Source: Leptolyngbya sp. 'hensonii' (lineage in GTDB: Bacteria > Cyanobacteriota > Cyanobacteriia > GCF-001939115). From it: a DNA stretch of 35,636 nucleotides. The notes beneath the pieces were generated by a model that saw nothing but the letters and a program-made list of their open reading frames with translations, ran no database searches and was not told the origin of the DNA. Positions 23,414-29,942 of the stretch are shown piece by piece. The DNA lies in contig NZ_MQTZ01000022.1 of the NCBI RefSeq assembly GCF_001939115.1, forward strand, positions 1-35,636, written 5' to 3'. Position 1 is the first letter of the stretch, and each line of letters begins with the position of its first letter. Position numbers and translations under genes: made by a program.

Positions 23414-24397
23414 TTATAACGAATAAACCTGACCATCAATCAGAAGCCGGGTAATTCCTTTAGCTTGTAAATAGGAACTGACCTTCTGAAGCATTTTGCC
23501 ATCGGGTACCTTAATCACCCGCTGCGTTTTCCGGGAGAACCGGCGAGCCACGCGATGATTGTCAAAGATGGGCAGAATTCTCTCCTGAACTTCCCCGTCT
23601 GGAAACTGCCCCAGAACCGCAAAATCCTTCAAAGGACGGGTAATCAGCTCAGAGCCCCGATCGACCACCAGATAAAAAATCTTGGGCACAGAGGCCTCTG
23701 ATAGAGGTAATACCTGAACAAAGGATTTGGCCTGGAGGGGAGAAAAATCCACTGCTAGAAGATCATCCTCCAGGGGATCTCCATCCTCCAGGTCCTCATC
23801 GTCGTCCAGATCATCGTCCAGGTCCTCATCATCGTCCAGGTCCTCGTCCAGGTCCTCATCCAAATCTTCTAACTCCGGCTCCCGATCGAGCAGGTCTTCT
23901 CGAATAATCTCCTGTAACGCCTGAATTCCCTCGCTGTAAACATCGTCCATAGAACCTGCTGCATCAGTTGCCTCCACCTGATTCACTGAAGCCAGAATCA
24001 CAGGCTCCAGATGGGGAGTTGGTTCAGCTTCCACAGGGACTGCAGAACGACGGCGTTGCCGCCGCTGAGGGGAATTGGGTTCTGTCGTAGATAAAGATTC
24101 TGAAAAAGGCAAAGCAGGCTGCACAACTTCTGCAGCCCTATTCTCTGAGTCTGAACCATCCATCTGGTCTGCTATTTCCAGCATCGGTTGCGGCTGATCT
24201 CCCTGCAGTCGCAACCCCCGTTTCTGCTGAATTAAAGTTTCATACTCAAGATCTGGAATTCCATGCTTAAGGATGCGGCTAATCGTACTGGTGCTGACAT
24301 CATAGCGACTTGCCAGTGTTGCAGTCGTTTCCCCTGGCAACCGATAGAGCTTCAGAATATTCTCTTTATCAGACTCAGATAGCTTTTTGGCAGTCAT
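23414..24397 (-). CDS. Helix-turn-helix protein with a long acidic tract
   Basis: A 327-residue protein. Residues of about 1-45 form a helix-turn-helix of the transposase/resolvase-like type (LYRLPGETTATLASRYDVS, STISRILKHGIP). A long low-complexity linker follows, containing a basic patch (RRQRRRS) and then, at about 170-215, a tract that is almost only Asp, Glu and Leu (LDEDLDEDLDDDEDLDDDL). The C-terminal 110 residues are a compact, apparently structured domain ending RLLIDGQVYSL. No DDE nuclease domain is present, so it is not a working transposase. It may be a domesticated DNA-binding regulator whose acidic tract modulates binding. ATG 24397 is preferred to GTG 24403. It is convergent with the 161-residue gene. 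Confidence 0.8.
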   Translation of the reverse strand: MTAKKLSESDKENILKLYRLPGETTATLASRYDVSTSTISRILKHGIPDLEYETLIQQKRGLRLQGDQPQPMLEIADQMDGSDSENRAAEVVQPALPFSESLSTTEPNSPQRRQRRRSAVPVEAEPTPHLEPVILASVNQVEATDAAGSMDDVYSEGIQALQEIIREDLLDREPELEDLDEDLDEDLDDDEDLDDDLDDDEDLEDGDPLEDDLLAVDFSPLQAKSFVQVLPLSEASVPKIFYLVVDRGSELITRPLKDFAVLGQFPDGEVQERILPIFDNHRVARRFSRKTQRVIKVPDGKMLQKVSSYLQAKGITRLLIDGQVYSL

Positions 24398-24463
24398 GGG
24401 CACAAGGGTTCTAGTCAGCTCTATCCATTGTATTGCAGATGGCTCAAGACGCTCAGACTGGTC

Positions 24464-25594
24464 TCAAGTTCCTCTGGCACTTCGACGAGAACCTGCTCGC
24501 CGAGAACGAGTTGAAAGGTCATGCTCCAGAGCAGCCCCAATTCCAAACAGGACGCCACTAAAAATCCAGAATACCTCCGGCAGACTCCCACTTTGATAGC
24601 TCGGTTGGTTACTAGCGTACTTGAAGTAAATATCGGCAATGTAAAGACAAAAGGCGGCGGCTGCAATCATCCGCCAGGAAAGAGAAGACCGTCCGCCCCA
24701 ATAGGCTAACAGCAAGATGGAGGCCATAATCAGCAGAACAACATCACTAACCACGTAGAAGAGCTGAATTGGCCCTTCCAGCGGAGCGAGTTGCTTCTCC
24801 AGTTCCTGCGCCCATGTGGGCACTTCCTTGGCTGGTTTCCCAGACTGAGTTTCGGATGGACTGGGAGACACCACAGGAGAGGCGGGAGACTGCTGGGTTG
24901 TCGGAGCGGGAGAGGTGGGCTTGGCCACAGGAGGCTTGGCCACAGGAGGCTTGGCCCCTGGCGCAGGCTTAACCGCAGGAGCCTTGCTGGGCGATCGAAC
25001 GGGGGGTTGAGCTGGTTTTGCCTGTGTGGGAGCCGTTTGAGCCATCACCGCATCCGAGAAAAGGGCCTGAGGTTGTGCTGTATTTGAAGTTGAAACCCAG
25101 GTGGCCAGACCAATCCCTACAGCGGCGATGCCAGCTACAACGGCCCATTGCCAGATTTCCAGATTCAGCCGTCGGGTAAAAACAGCCGAGATCAATCCAT
25201 AGCCCAGACAGATGTAGGTCGGGATGTAGAAAAAGTCTCCTGGTGACACGGCGGGCTCAATCCCTAAAATGGTCTCCCAATAGAAGAATAGAATTCCACC
25301 CAGGAAATAAAATAGCATCCCTAGTCCGATCGCCAGCCAAACATTCCGCCCACTTACAATCTGAGGACTACGCCAGTTTATAAAGCAGAGGACGGATGCA
25401 AAAATATAGGCCACCAACTCAAAGATGGTAGTGCCAATTCCGTACCAGGTTCGATCTTCTCCGGGTGTTCCAGGAGTGCTGAAGAGAAGAAAGAACAGCA
25501 GGGCCAGAATTGACCAGATAAACCCGGCAAGCACAATATTTCGAACAGAAAGGAGAGCTTTGGAGCCGGGGGACTTTTCAGAAGAGCCGCTCAT
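24464..25594 (-). CDS. Membrane protein with a Pro/Ala-rich loop
   Basis: A 376-residue integral membrane protein with about eight hydrophobic segments. Five lie in the first 175 residues (around VLAGFIWSILALLFFLLF, FELVAYIFASVLCF and WLAIGLGMLFYFLGGILFF) and three after residue 265. Between them, residues of about 190-265 are a soluble loop rich in Pro, Ala, Lys and Ser, with tandem PPVAK repeats (from a 15-bp DNA repeat at 24918-24947). The C-terminus is very basic (RSRRAGSRRSARG). I do not recognise the family. The segment GDFFYIPTYICLGYG is distinctive. It starts at ATG 25594, with a stop only 66 bp upstream of the helix-turn-helix gene on the same strand, so the two may be co-transcribed. 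Confidence 0.75.
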   Translation of the reverse strand: MSGSSEKSPGSKALLSVRNIVLAGFIWSILALLFFLLFSTPGTPGEDRTWYGIGTTIFELVAYIFASVLCFINWRSPQIVSGRNVWLAIGLGMLFYFLGGILFFYWETILGIEPAVSPGDFFYIPTYICLGYGLISAVFTRRLNLEIWQWAVVAGIAAVGIGLATWVSTSNTAQPQALFSDAVMAQTAPTQAKPAQPPVRSPSKAPAVKPAPGAKPPVAKPPVAKPTSPAPTTQQSPASPVVSPSPSETQSGKPAKEVPTWAQELEKQLAPLEGPIQLFYVVSDVVLLIMASILLLAYWGGRSSLSWRMIAAAAFCLYIADIYFKYASNQPSYQSGSLPEVFWIFSGVLFGIGAALEHDLSTRSRRAGSRRSARGT

Positions 25595-25720
25595 GGGAAT
25601 TCACAAGATGACGATTTCGGTTAAGTATAGAGATAAATTAAACAAAAATTTCACGTTGGCGTCTCATAGCGTCGCATATGGAAAGAAGTTGGTTCTCGAT
25701 CGTAACCATTCTTAAGGCAG

Positions 25721-26386
25721 TCATCGCCAGAACTTACTGTTAGGAGATTGGCCCAACCAATCCATAAACTGCTTGCGCTCGGAAGCACCCATATCCTGGA
25801 GGGACTCCAGCACGCGCTCAGTAAAGCTGGCATTCCCAAAATAACGCTTGCCCAGCTTATGCAATTCTTGCAAGAGGGTATTGAGATGGTGCTCATCCCA
25901 GGCAGGCAGGCGGGGAGCATTTAAGGGGTCCATCGTCAGGAGATGGTTGACGCCATCGGGAGAATCAGCCTGGGGAAAGCGCCACTGTTTAAAGACATCA
26001 CTGATATCTTTCTGAAACAACCCGGCCTGCTTTGCTCCTAAATAATCTTCAATATCGACATAAACAGCTTGGAGGATGAGCAAGCTGGCCTGGGTCAGAG
26101 CCGGGGCTGTTCCATCTGTGCCTGCCTGAGCTTCGCTGGCTAGCTGATCTAAGCGGACTTTCCCCCAAACACTATAGCGTTCAGGCTCTTCTAACAGGAC
26201 ACAGGCTTTCCCCCGGTTATCGGTCAGATCTCGCCAGAAAGCCTTTGCATCATCCTCCTGACTGGAACTAAAAACGCTGATCAGGCGAAAGGTCTGCCCC
26301 TGGTACTGAAGGATAGGAATCTGCTGCTCCCGATTTGGGTGCTGCACACTGGTAATCTCAACATCCTGTCGCTTTAGAATAAACAT
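25721..26386 (-). CDS. Conserved cyanobacterial-type protein, unknown function
   Basis: A 221-residue soluble protein starting at ATG 26386. The N-terminal half (MFILKRQDVEITSVQ, then QYQGQTFRLISVF) is beta-rich, with an ACVLLEEPERYSVWGKV core. The C-terminal half is helical, with LPAWDEHHLNTLLQELHKLGKRYFG and a terminal LGQSPNSKFWR. No catalytic motif, signal peptide or membrane segment is visible. I believe similar proteins are widespread in cyanobacteria but cannot name one. A 17-bp tandem repeat (26444-26494) lies 58 bp upstream of the start, in the probable promoter. AGGAGTGAG about 14 bp before the start may serve as a ribosome site. Confidence 0.65.
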   Translation of the reverse strand: MFILKRQDVEITSVQHPNREQQIPILQYQGQTFRLISVFSSSQEDDAKAFWRDLTDNRGKACVLLEEPERYSVWGKVRLDQLASEAQAGTDGTAPALTQASLLILQAVYVDIEDYLGAKQAGLFQKDISDVFKQWRFPQADSPDGVNHLLTMDPLNAPRLPAWDEHHLNTLLQELHKLGKRYFGNASFTERVLESLQDMGASERKQFMDWLGQSPNSKFWR

Positions 26387-26443
26387 GACACTGTTAACTC
26401 ACTCCTGTCAGAGCCTGGGGTTCGCTCTCAATGGCTGTTTCCC

Positions 26444-26494
26444 AGCTATAGCTGCTTTATGACTATAGCTGTTTCATGACTATAGCTGTGTCAG
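26444..26494. repeat. 17-bp tandem repeat, three units
   Basis: Units at 26444-26460, 26461-26477 and 26478-26494 share (A/G)(G/A)CTATAGCTGNNTNA(T/G). Each contains CTATAGCT, itself part of an AGCTATAGCT-like palindrome. The spacing of 17 bp puts neighbouring units on roughly similar but not identical faces of the helix. The array lies just upstream of the gene starting at 26386 and about 125 bp before the tRNA gene. Confidence 0.85.
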
Positions 26495-26619
26495 CGCAAT
26501 TTTGATAACATAAGCTAGCAGATTCGAGAAAATTTAACTCGATCTCTTTACCCATTGTTTTCATTCATTTTATAGAGGCAGATCTGAATTATCACAATTC
26601 AATCCTAATCTTACTGTTT

Positions 26620-26692
26620 GCCCTCGTAGCGCAGTGGATAGCGCAAGGGATTTCTAATCCCTGGGTCGCAGGTTCGAATCCTGCCGAGGGCG
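26620..26692 (+). tRNA. trnR-UCU: tRNA-Arg (anticodon UCU)
   Basis: A 73-nt cloverleaf. The acceptor stem GCCCTCG / CGAGGGC has discriminator G. The D-stem is GCGC / GCGC, the anticodon stem AGGGA / TCCCT with loop TTTCTAA (anticodon TCT), and the T-stem GCAGG / CCTGC with loop TTCGAAT. The 3' CCA is not encoded. It reads AGA codons. Confidence 0.97.
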
Positions 26693-26926
26693 TCCAAAAA
26701 GGCTTCCAGAATCTTATTCCTAACTCGGACTCCAATTTTCTTTCCTTAACATGAAATCTCACCTAGAGAGATTTCGGCCCCTATTTCCTCTGCTGAACAG
26801 ATGCACGCCACACCTCTATATTGCATGCAACGCCTCTAGTGAAACACAGGATAACTATTCCAACAAGCCCAGATGTGGCCTTGTCGGGCATGATCAGCAG
26901 TGACTGCGAGATCGGGAATTGTCTCT

Positions 26927-26958
26927 AAAAACAAACAAGGGTGCTGTTAACAGCACCC
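26927..26958 (-). terminator. Palindromic terminator after the Crp/Fnr-family gene
   Basis: GGGTGCTGTT and AACAGCACCC make a perfect 20-bp palindrome (26939-26958). On the minus strand it is followed by a T-rich run (CTTGTTTGTTTTTAG). It lies 28 bp after the stop codon of the regulator gene that ends at 26987. Confidence 0.75.
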
Positions 26959-26986
26959 CGGGGAGAACGATAACTTGAATTTTGAA

Positions 26987-27634
26987 TTAGAAATTTGCAG
27001 TTTCAGAAATAATTAAGTGATGACTCCGATCGATACTGAGCCAGCCCTCTTCTTTAAGCTGACCGAGCAAACGAGTCACAGTTACGCGGGTCGTTCCGAT
27101 CGCATTCGCCAGATGCTGGTGGGTCAGCCGGACATTGAGCCGCATACCTTCCGCTGTGGGGTGGCCAATTTCTTGGGTCAGCAGGAGCAGCAGGTGACAG
27201 AGACGATCTCGGACCCGCCGATGCCCAATCAACGCCAGAAATGCCTCTGTCTGTCGCAGTCGGCGGCCTAAATGGCCGAACACATTTTGGGTCAGCACCG
27301 ATGAGGCTTCTAATTCTGCCAGGGCAACCCGCATCAAATCTACATCAGACAGGGCCGCTGCCTGGTAGGGATGAATCACTGTCAGCGGTAACCCAAAAGG
27401 CATGGAAGGGCCTGCCAGACCTAACAGCGCCTCGTCTCCGGTTGGGTAGAAGGTACTGAGTTGAACCACGCCACGGCTAACAATCAGAACTTCCTGCGCC
27501 GTCATGGGAATAGTTTGACCACAACTGTAGTGATGGAGACTGCGTCCCTGGTAAAGATCTTCTAGAAATTGACGAGGATCAGTAGATTGGGAGACGCTTT
27601 CTGGAGAGGGGGAGTGAAACAGACTGTAAGTCAT
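26987..27634 (-). CDS. Crp/Fnr-family transcriptional regulator
   Basis: A 215-residue regulator with a short cyclic-nucleotide-binding-like beta-barrel (about residues 30-110), a dimerisation helix (about 110-150) and a C-terminal winged helix. The recognition part LTHQHLANAIGTTRVTVTRLL (170-190, in pieces) is closely like that of NtcA, the cyanobacterial nitrogen regulator. The N-terminal sensor is shorter and differs from NtcA, and the phosphate-binding cassette of cAMP receptors is not visible. It is therefore probably an NtcA-like paralogue with an unknown signal. A 27-bp palindrome lies 7-33 bp before the start codon, suggesting self-regulation. A palindromic terminator follows. trpE lies upstream on the same strand (66-bp gap). 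Confidence 0.88.
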   Translation of the reverse strand: MTYSLFHSPSPESVSQSTDPRQFLEDLYQGRSLHHYSCGQTIPMTAQEVLIVSRGVVQLSTFYPTGDEALLGLAGPSMPFGLPLTVIHPYQAAALSDVDLMRVALAELEASSVLTQNVFGHLGRRLRQTEAFLALIGHRRVRDRLCHLLLLLTQEIGHPTAEGMRLNVRLTHQHLANAIGTTRVTVTRLLGQLKEEGWLSIDRSHHLIISETANF

Positions 27635-27640
27635 AGTACC

Positions 27641-27667
27641 TGACGCTGATTCTGCCTATCAGTGTCA
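27641..27667. promoter_or_regulatory. 27-bp palindrome just upstream of the Crp/Fnr-family gene
   Basis: TGACGCTGAT and ATCAGTGTCA are inverted copies with one mismatch around a 7-bp centre. The site is 7-33 bp upstream of the start codon at 27634, overlapping the ribosome-binding region, so a bound dimer would block expression. It is a candidate autorepressor site. It is not the NtcA consensus GTA-N8-TAC. Confidence 0.55.
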
Positions 27668-27700
27668 ACGGTCAAGCTAAAGAAAAGGTAATTCCCAGGT

Positions 27701-29254
27701 TCAGTCCAGGTTAAGATTTGCAGTCTGGATAACATTGAGACAGCGAATAGCCTCCAACATTCCCCTGGCTTTGTTCAGGGTTTCCTCATATTCCCGTTCC
27801 GGATCAGAATCTGCGACCAAACCAGCACCGGCCTGAACCATGACCTTATGTTTTCCCTGGAGATTGGCCTGCACCACCATGGTCCGAATAGCGATCGCCG
27901 TAATCAGTTGACCTTCAAAGTCATAGTAGCCATAGACCCCCGAGTAAACCCCCCGACGACAGGGTTCCAACTCATGAATAATCTCCATGGCCCGAATTTT
28001 GGGAGCCCCGCTGACTGTCCCGGCAGGGAAGGCAGCCTTGAGCAGATCCCAGGCTGTTTTGCCCGGAGCCAGTTGCCCAATAACATTGCTGACGATATGC
28101 ATAACGTGGGAGTACCGCTCAATCACCATGAGCTCATCCACCTGCACGGTGCCGCTGCTGCAAACACGCCCCAGATCATTCCGGCCCAGATCCACCAGCA
28201 TGACATGCTCAGCCCGTTCCTTCGGGTCCTGCAATAAGTCTTCCGCTAGGGCCGCATCTTCCGCCGCTGTTTTTCCCCGGGGCCGCGTGCCTGCGATCGG
28301 CCGCAGGGTCGCAATTCTGGGCGCATCCGGGTCAATGCCGTGTTCTGCCTTCACCATCACCTCCGGACTAGACCCAATGATTTGCCAATCTCGGAAATGG
28401 AAATAGGCCATGTAGGGAGACGGGTTAATCAACCGTAAAGAGCGATAGAGGGCAAACGGATCCCCCTCATATTCCGTTTCCAGTCGCTGGGAAATCACCA
28501 CCTGAAAAATATCCCCAGATCGGATGTACTCCCTGGCCGCCTCCACATTGACACAAAACTGTTCTTTGGAGGTGTTACTGGTATAGGTGAGCTCCTGTTG
28601 CCTGAGGCCGGGCGGCGTCCATTCCAGAATGGTTTTCTCTGCGGGTAAGGGCAACTGCAACTGACTGACCATCTGGGTAACCCGATCGCAGGCATTTTGA
28701 TAGGCTCGCTTTAAATCAGTTTCAGTCCGCAGATCGGCATAGGTAACGGCCCAAATTTTGCGCTTCACCTGATCAAAAATCAGCAGACTATCCACCTGCA
28801 TCCAGAGACCATCTGGCAGATTCCCCTCCTGGGCCGGATAGATCGGGACTCTCGGTTCAATCCAGCGGATCAGTTCGTAGCCCCAAAACCCAAATAACCC
28901 CCCAATGCCGGGCGGCAATTGGGGTAGCTTGACGGGCTTGTAGGGCTGCAAACATTCAGCCAGGGCCAGGAACGGATCCCCTTGAAATACGTTGACTGAG
29001 CCATCCCGATAGGTCTGAATCGTGCGATCGCCCCGCGCCTCCAGCACCCACAGCGGATCGCAACCCAGCAGACTGTAGCGGGCTAATTGCTCTCCCCCCT
29101 CTACCGACTCCAGCAAAAAACTGTAGGGTTGACCAGCGCAGACTTTATACCAGGCAGAAACTGGGGTGTCCAGATCGGCGACCCATTCCTGATAGACCGG
29201 CACGAAGTTACCCTGGCGGGCCAGGTGCTCAAATTGGGAAAAGTCGGGAAGCAT
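27701..29254 (-). CDS. trpE: Anthranilate synthase component I
   Basis: A 517-residue (from ATG 29254; ATG 29257 adds one) chorismate-using enzyme that makes anthranilate, the first step of tryptophan synthesis, using ammonia from the TrpG subunit, which is not nearby. The N-terminal LLESVEGGEQLARYSLLG box is the feedback Trp-binding motif. The catalytic domain shows GDIFQVVISQR, PSPYMAYFHF, GSSPEVMVK, RPIAGTRPRG, VDLGRNDLGRVC, SHVMHIVSNV, FPAGTVSGAPKIRAMEII and GVYGYYDF. No leader peptide with Trp codons is seen. Its neighbour upstream is psaD on the same strand, but a strong terminator hairpin (29318-29366) separates them. Confidence 0.95.
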   Translation of the reverse strand: MLPDFSQFEHLARQGNFVPVYQEWVADLDTPVSAWYKVCAGQPYSFLLESVEGGEQLARYSLLGCDPLWVLEARGDRTIQTYRDGSVNVFQGDPFLALAECLQPYKPVKLPQLPPGIGGLFGFWGYELIRWIEPRVPIYPAQEGNLPDGLWMQVDSLLIFDQVKRKIWAVTYADLRTETDLKRAYQNACDRVTQMVSQLQLPLPAEKTILEWTPPGLRQQELTYTSNTSKEQFCVNVEAAREYIRSGDIFQVVISQRLETEYEGDPFALYRSLRLINPSPYMAYFHFRDWQIIGSSPEVMVKAEHGIDPDAPRIATLRPIAGTRPRGKTAAEDAALAEDLLQDPKERAEHVMLVDLGRNDLGRVCSSGTVQVDELMVIERYSHVMHIVSNVIGQLAPGKTAWDLLKAAFPAGTVSGAPKIRAMEIIHELEPCRRGVYSGVYGYYDFEGQLITAIAIRTMVVQANLQGKHKVMVQAGAGLVADSDPEREYEETLNKARGMLEAIRCLNVIQTANLNLD

Positions 29255-29317
29255 CATAAGGCGAAATGTAACGGTGCGGCCATGCGCCCATACCAGAAAG
29301 GAACGATTCCATGACCC

Positions 29318-29366
29318 AAAAAAATAGGGCAGTAAGTTTGAGATGATACCATCTCTGCTTACTACC
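29318..29366 (-). terminator. Strong rho-independent terminator after psaD
   Basis: A long hairpin read on the minus strand. The outer stem is GGTAGTAAG / CTTACTGCC (9 bp, one G-U pair), the inner stem GAGATG / CATCTC with a 4-nt loop, and small internal bulges separate them. Seven T follow (A-run at 29318-29324 on the plus strand). It lies 67 bp after the psaD stop and uncouples the highly expressed psaD from trpE. Confidence 0.88.
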
Positions 29367-29433
29367 CACCATTGAAATCTTTGGCTGTCGATCGCCGAAA
29401 GCTTTTCGCAATCAGACTATTTCGTAATCAAAA

Positions 29434-29859
29434 TCAAACATCGTAAGGAGCATTACCGCTGAACTTGATGGTTACAGGCTCAGGATTGCTGCCAATATTG
29501 CGAGCTTTGCTACCAACTGCTTCCCGACCAGCGTTCACCTTTTCAGGGAAAACACCATCTTTGGGATGCAGATGCTGAACTTCCCCATTCGGGAAAACTC
29601 GGGAGATCTTGTAATCGGTAATCTTGAACTTGGTCCGTAGTTGAGCGCCCAAAGCGATACCATGCTCTTTACGAGCCAGGTAAAGCAGATTTTCGCCTTC
29701 ATGCATCACTGCCGCACCACCTGTAGGCATTTCGAAGACTTGCTCCTTTTTGCTGGTCCAGGTGATGGCATATTTTTCTTCAACGGAGGCTTTAGATAGT
29801 AAGGTGCTGCCGGTGCTGCCACCAAATAAAGGAGTTTGTCCAGTGAGGGTTTCTGACAT
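29434..29859 (-). CDS. psaD: Photosystem I reaction centre subunit II (PsaD)
   Basis: A 141-residue peripheral, stromal-side subunit of photosystem I that docks ferredoxin and stabilises PsaC on the PsaA/PsaB core. It begins [20 protein letters not shown], typical of cyanobacterial PsaD, and includes the [19 protein letters not shown] segment (in pieces), [19 protein letters not shown], and the basic ferredoxin-contacting [20 protein letters not shown] stretch. The start at ATG 29859 is chosen because homologues begin there, although an upstream frame is open to 29910; GAGAAG just before it can act as a ribosome site. It is followed by a strong terminator and then trpE. The kinase gene upstream ends 83 bp before. 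Confidence 0.97.
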   Translation of the reverse strand: MSETLTGQTPLFGGSTGSTLLSKASVEEKYAITWTSKKEQVFEMPTGGAAVMHEGENLLYLARKEHGIALGAQLRTKFKITDYKISRVFPNGEVQHLHPKDGVFPEKVNAGREAVGSKARNIGSNPEPVTIKFSGNAPYDV

Positions 29860-29942
29860 AACTTCTCTGTAAATCGGTTTCCGGCATCCTATCACCGAGA
29901 CTGTACCCACTTATCAACTTCGTCAGGAACTGTTACAGTTCT

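Noticed and set aside
23727-23924. Ser/Arg-rich plus-strand open frame
   Set aside because: Antisense of the Asp/Glu tract in the helix-turn-helix gene.
26753-26775. GAAATCTC / GAGATTTC hairpin downstream of the tRNA gene
   Set aside because: An 8-bp stem with a 7-nt loop but no T-run, 60 bp from the tRNA; too weak to call a terminator.
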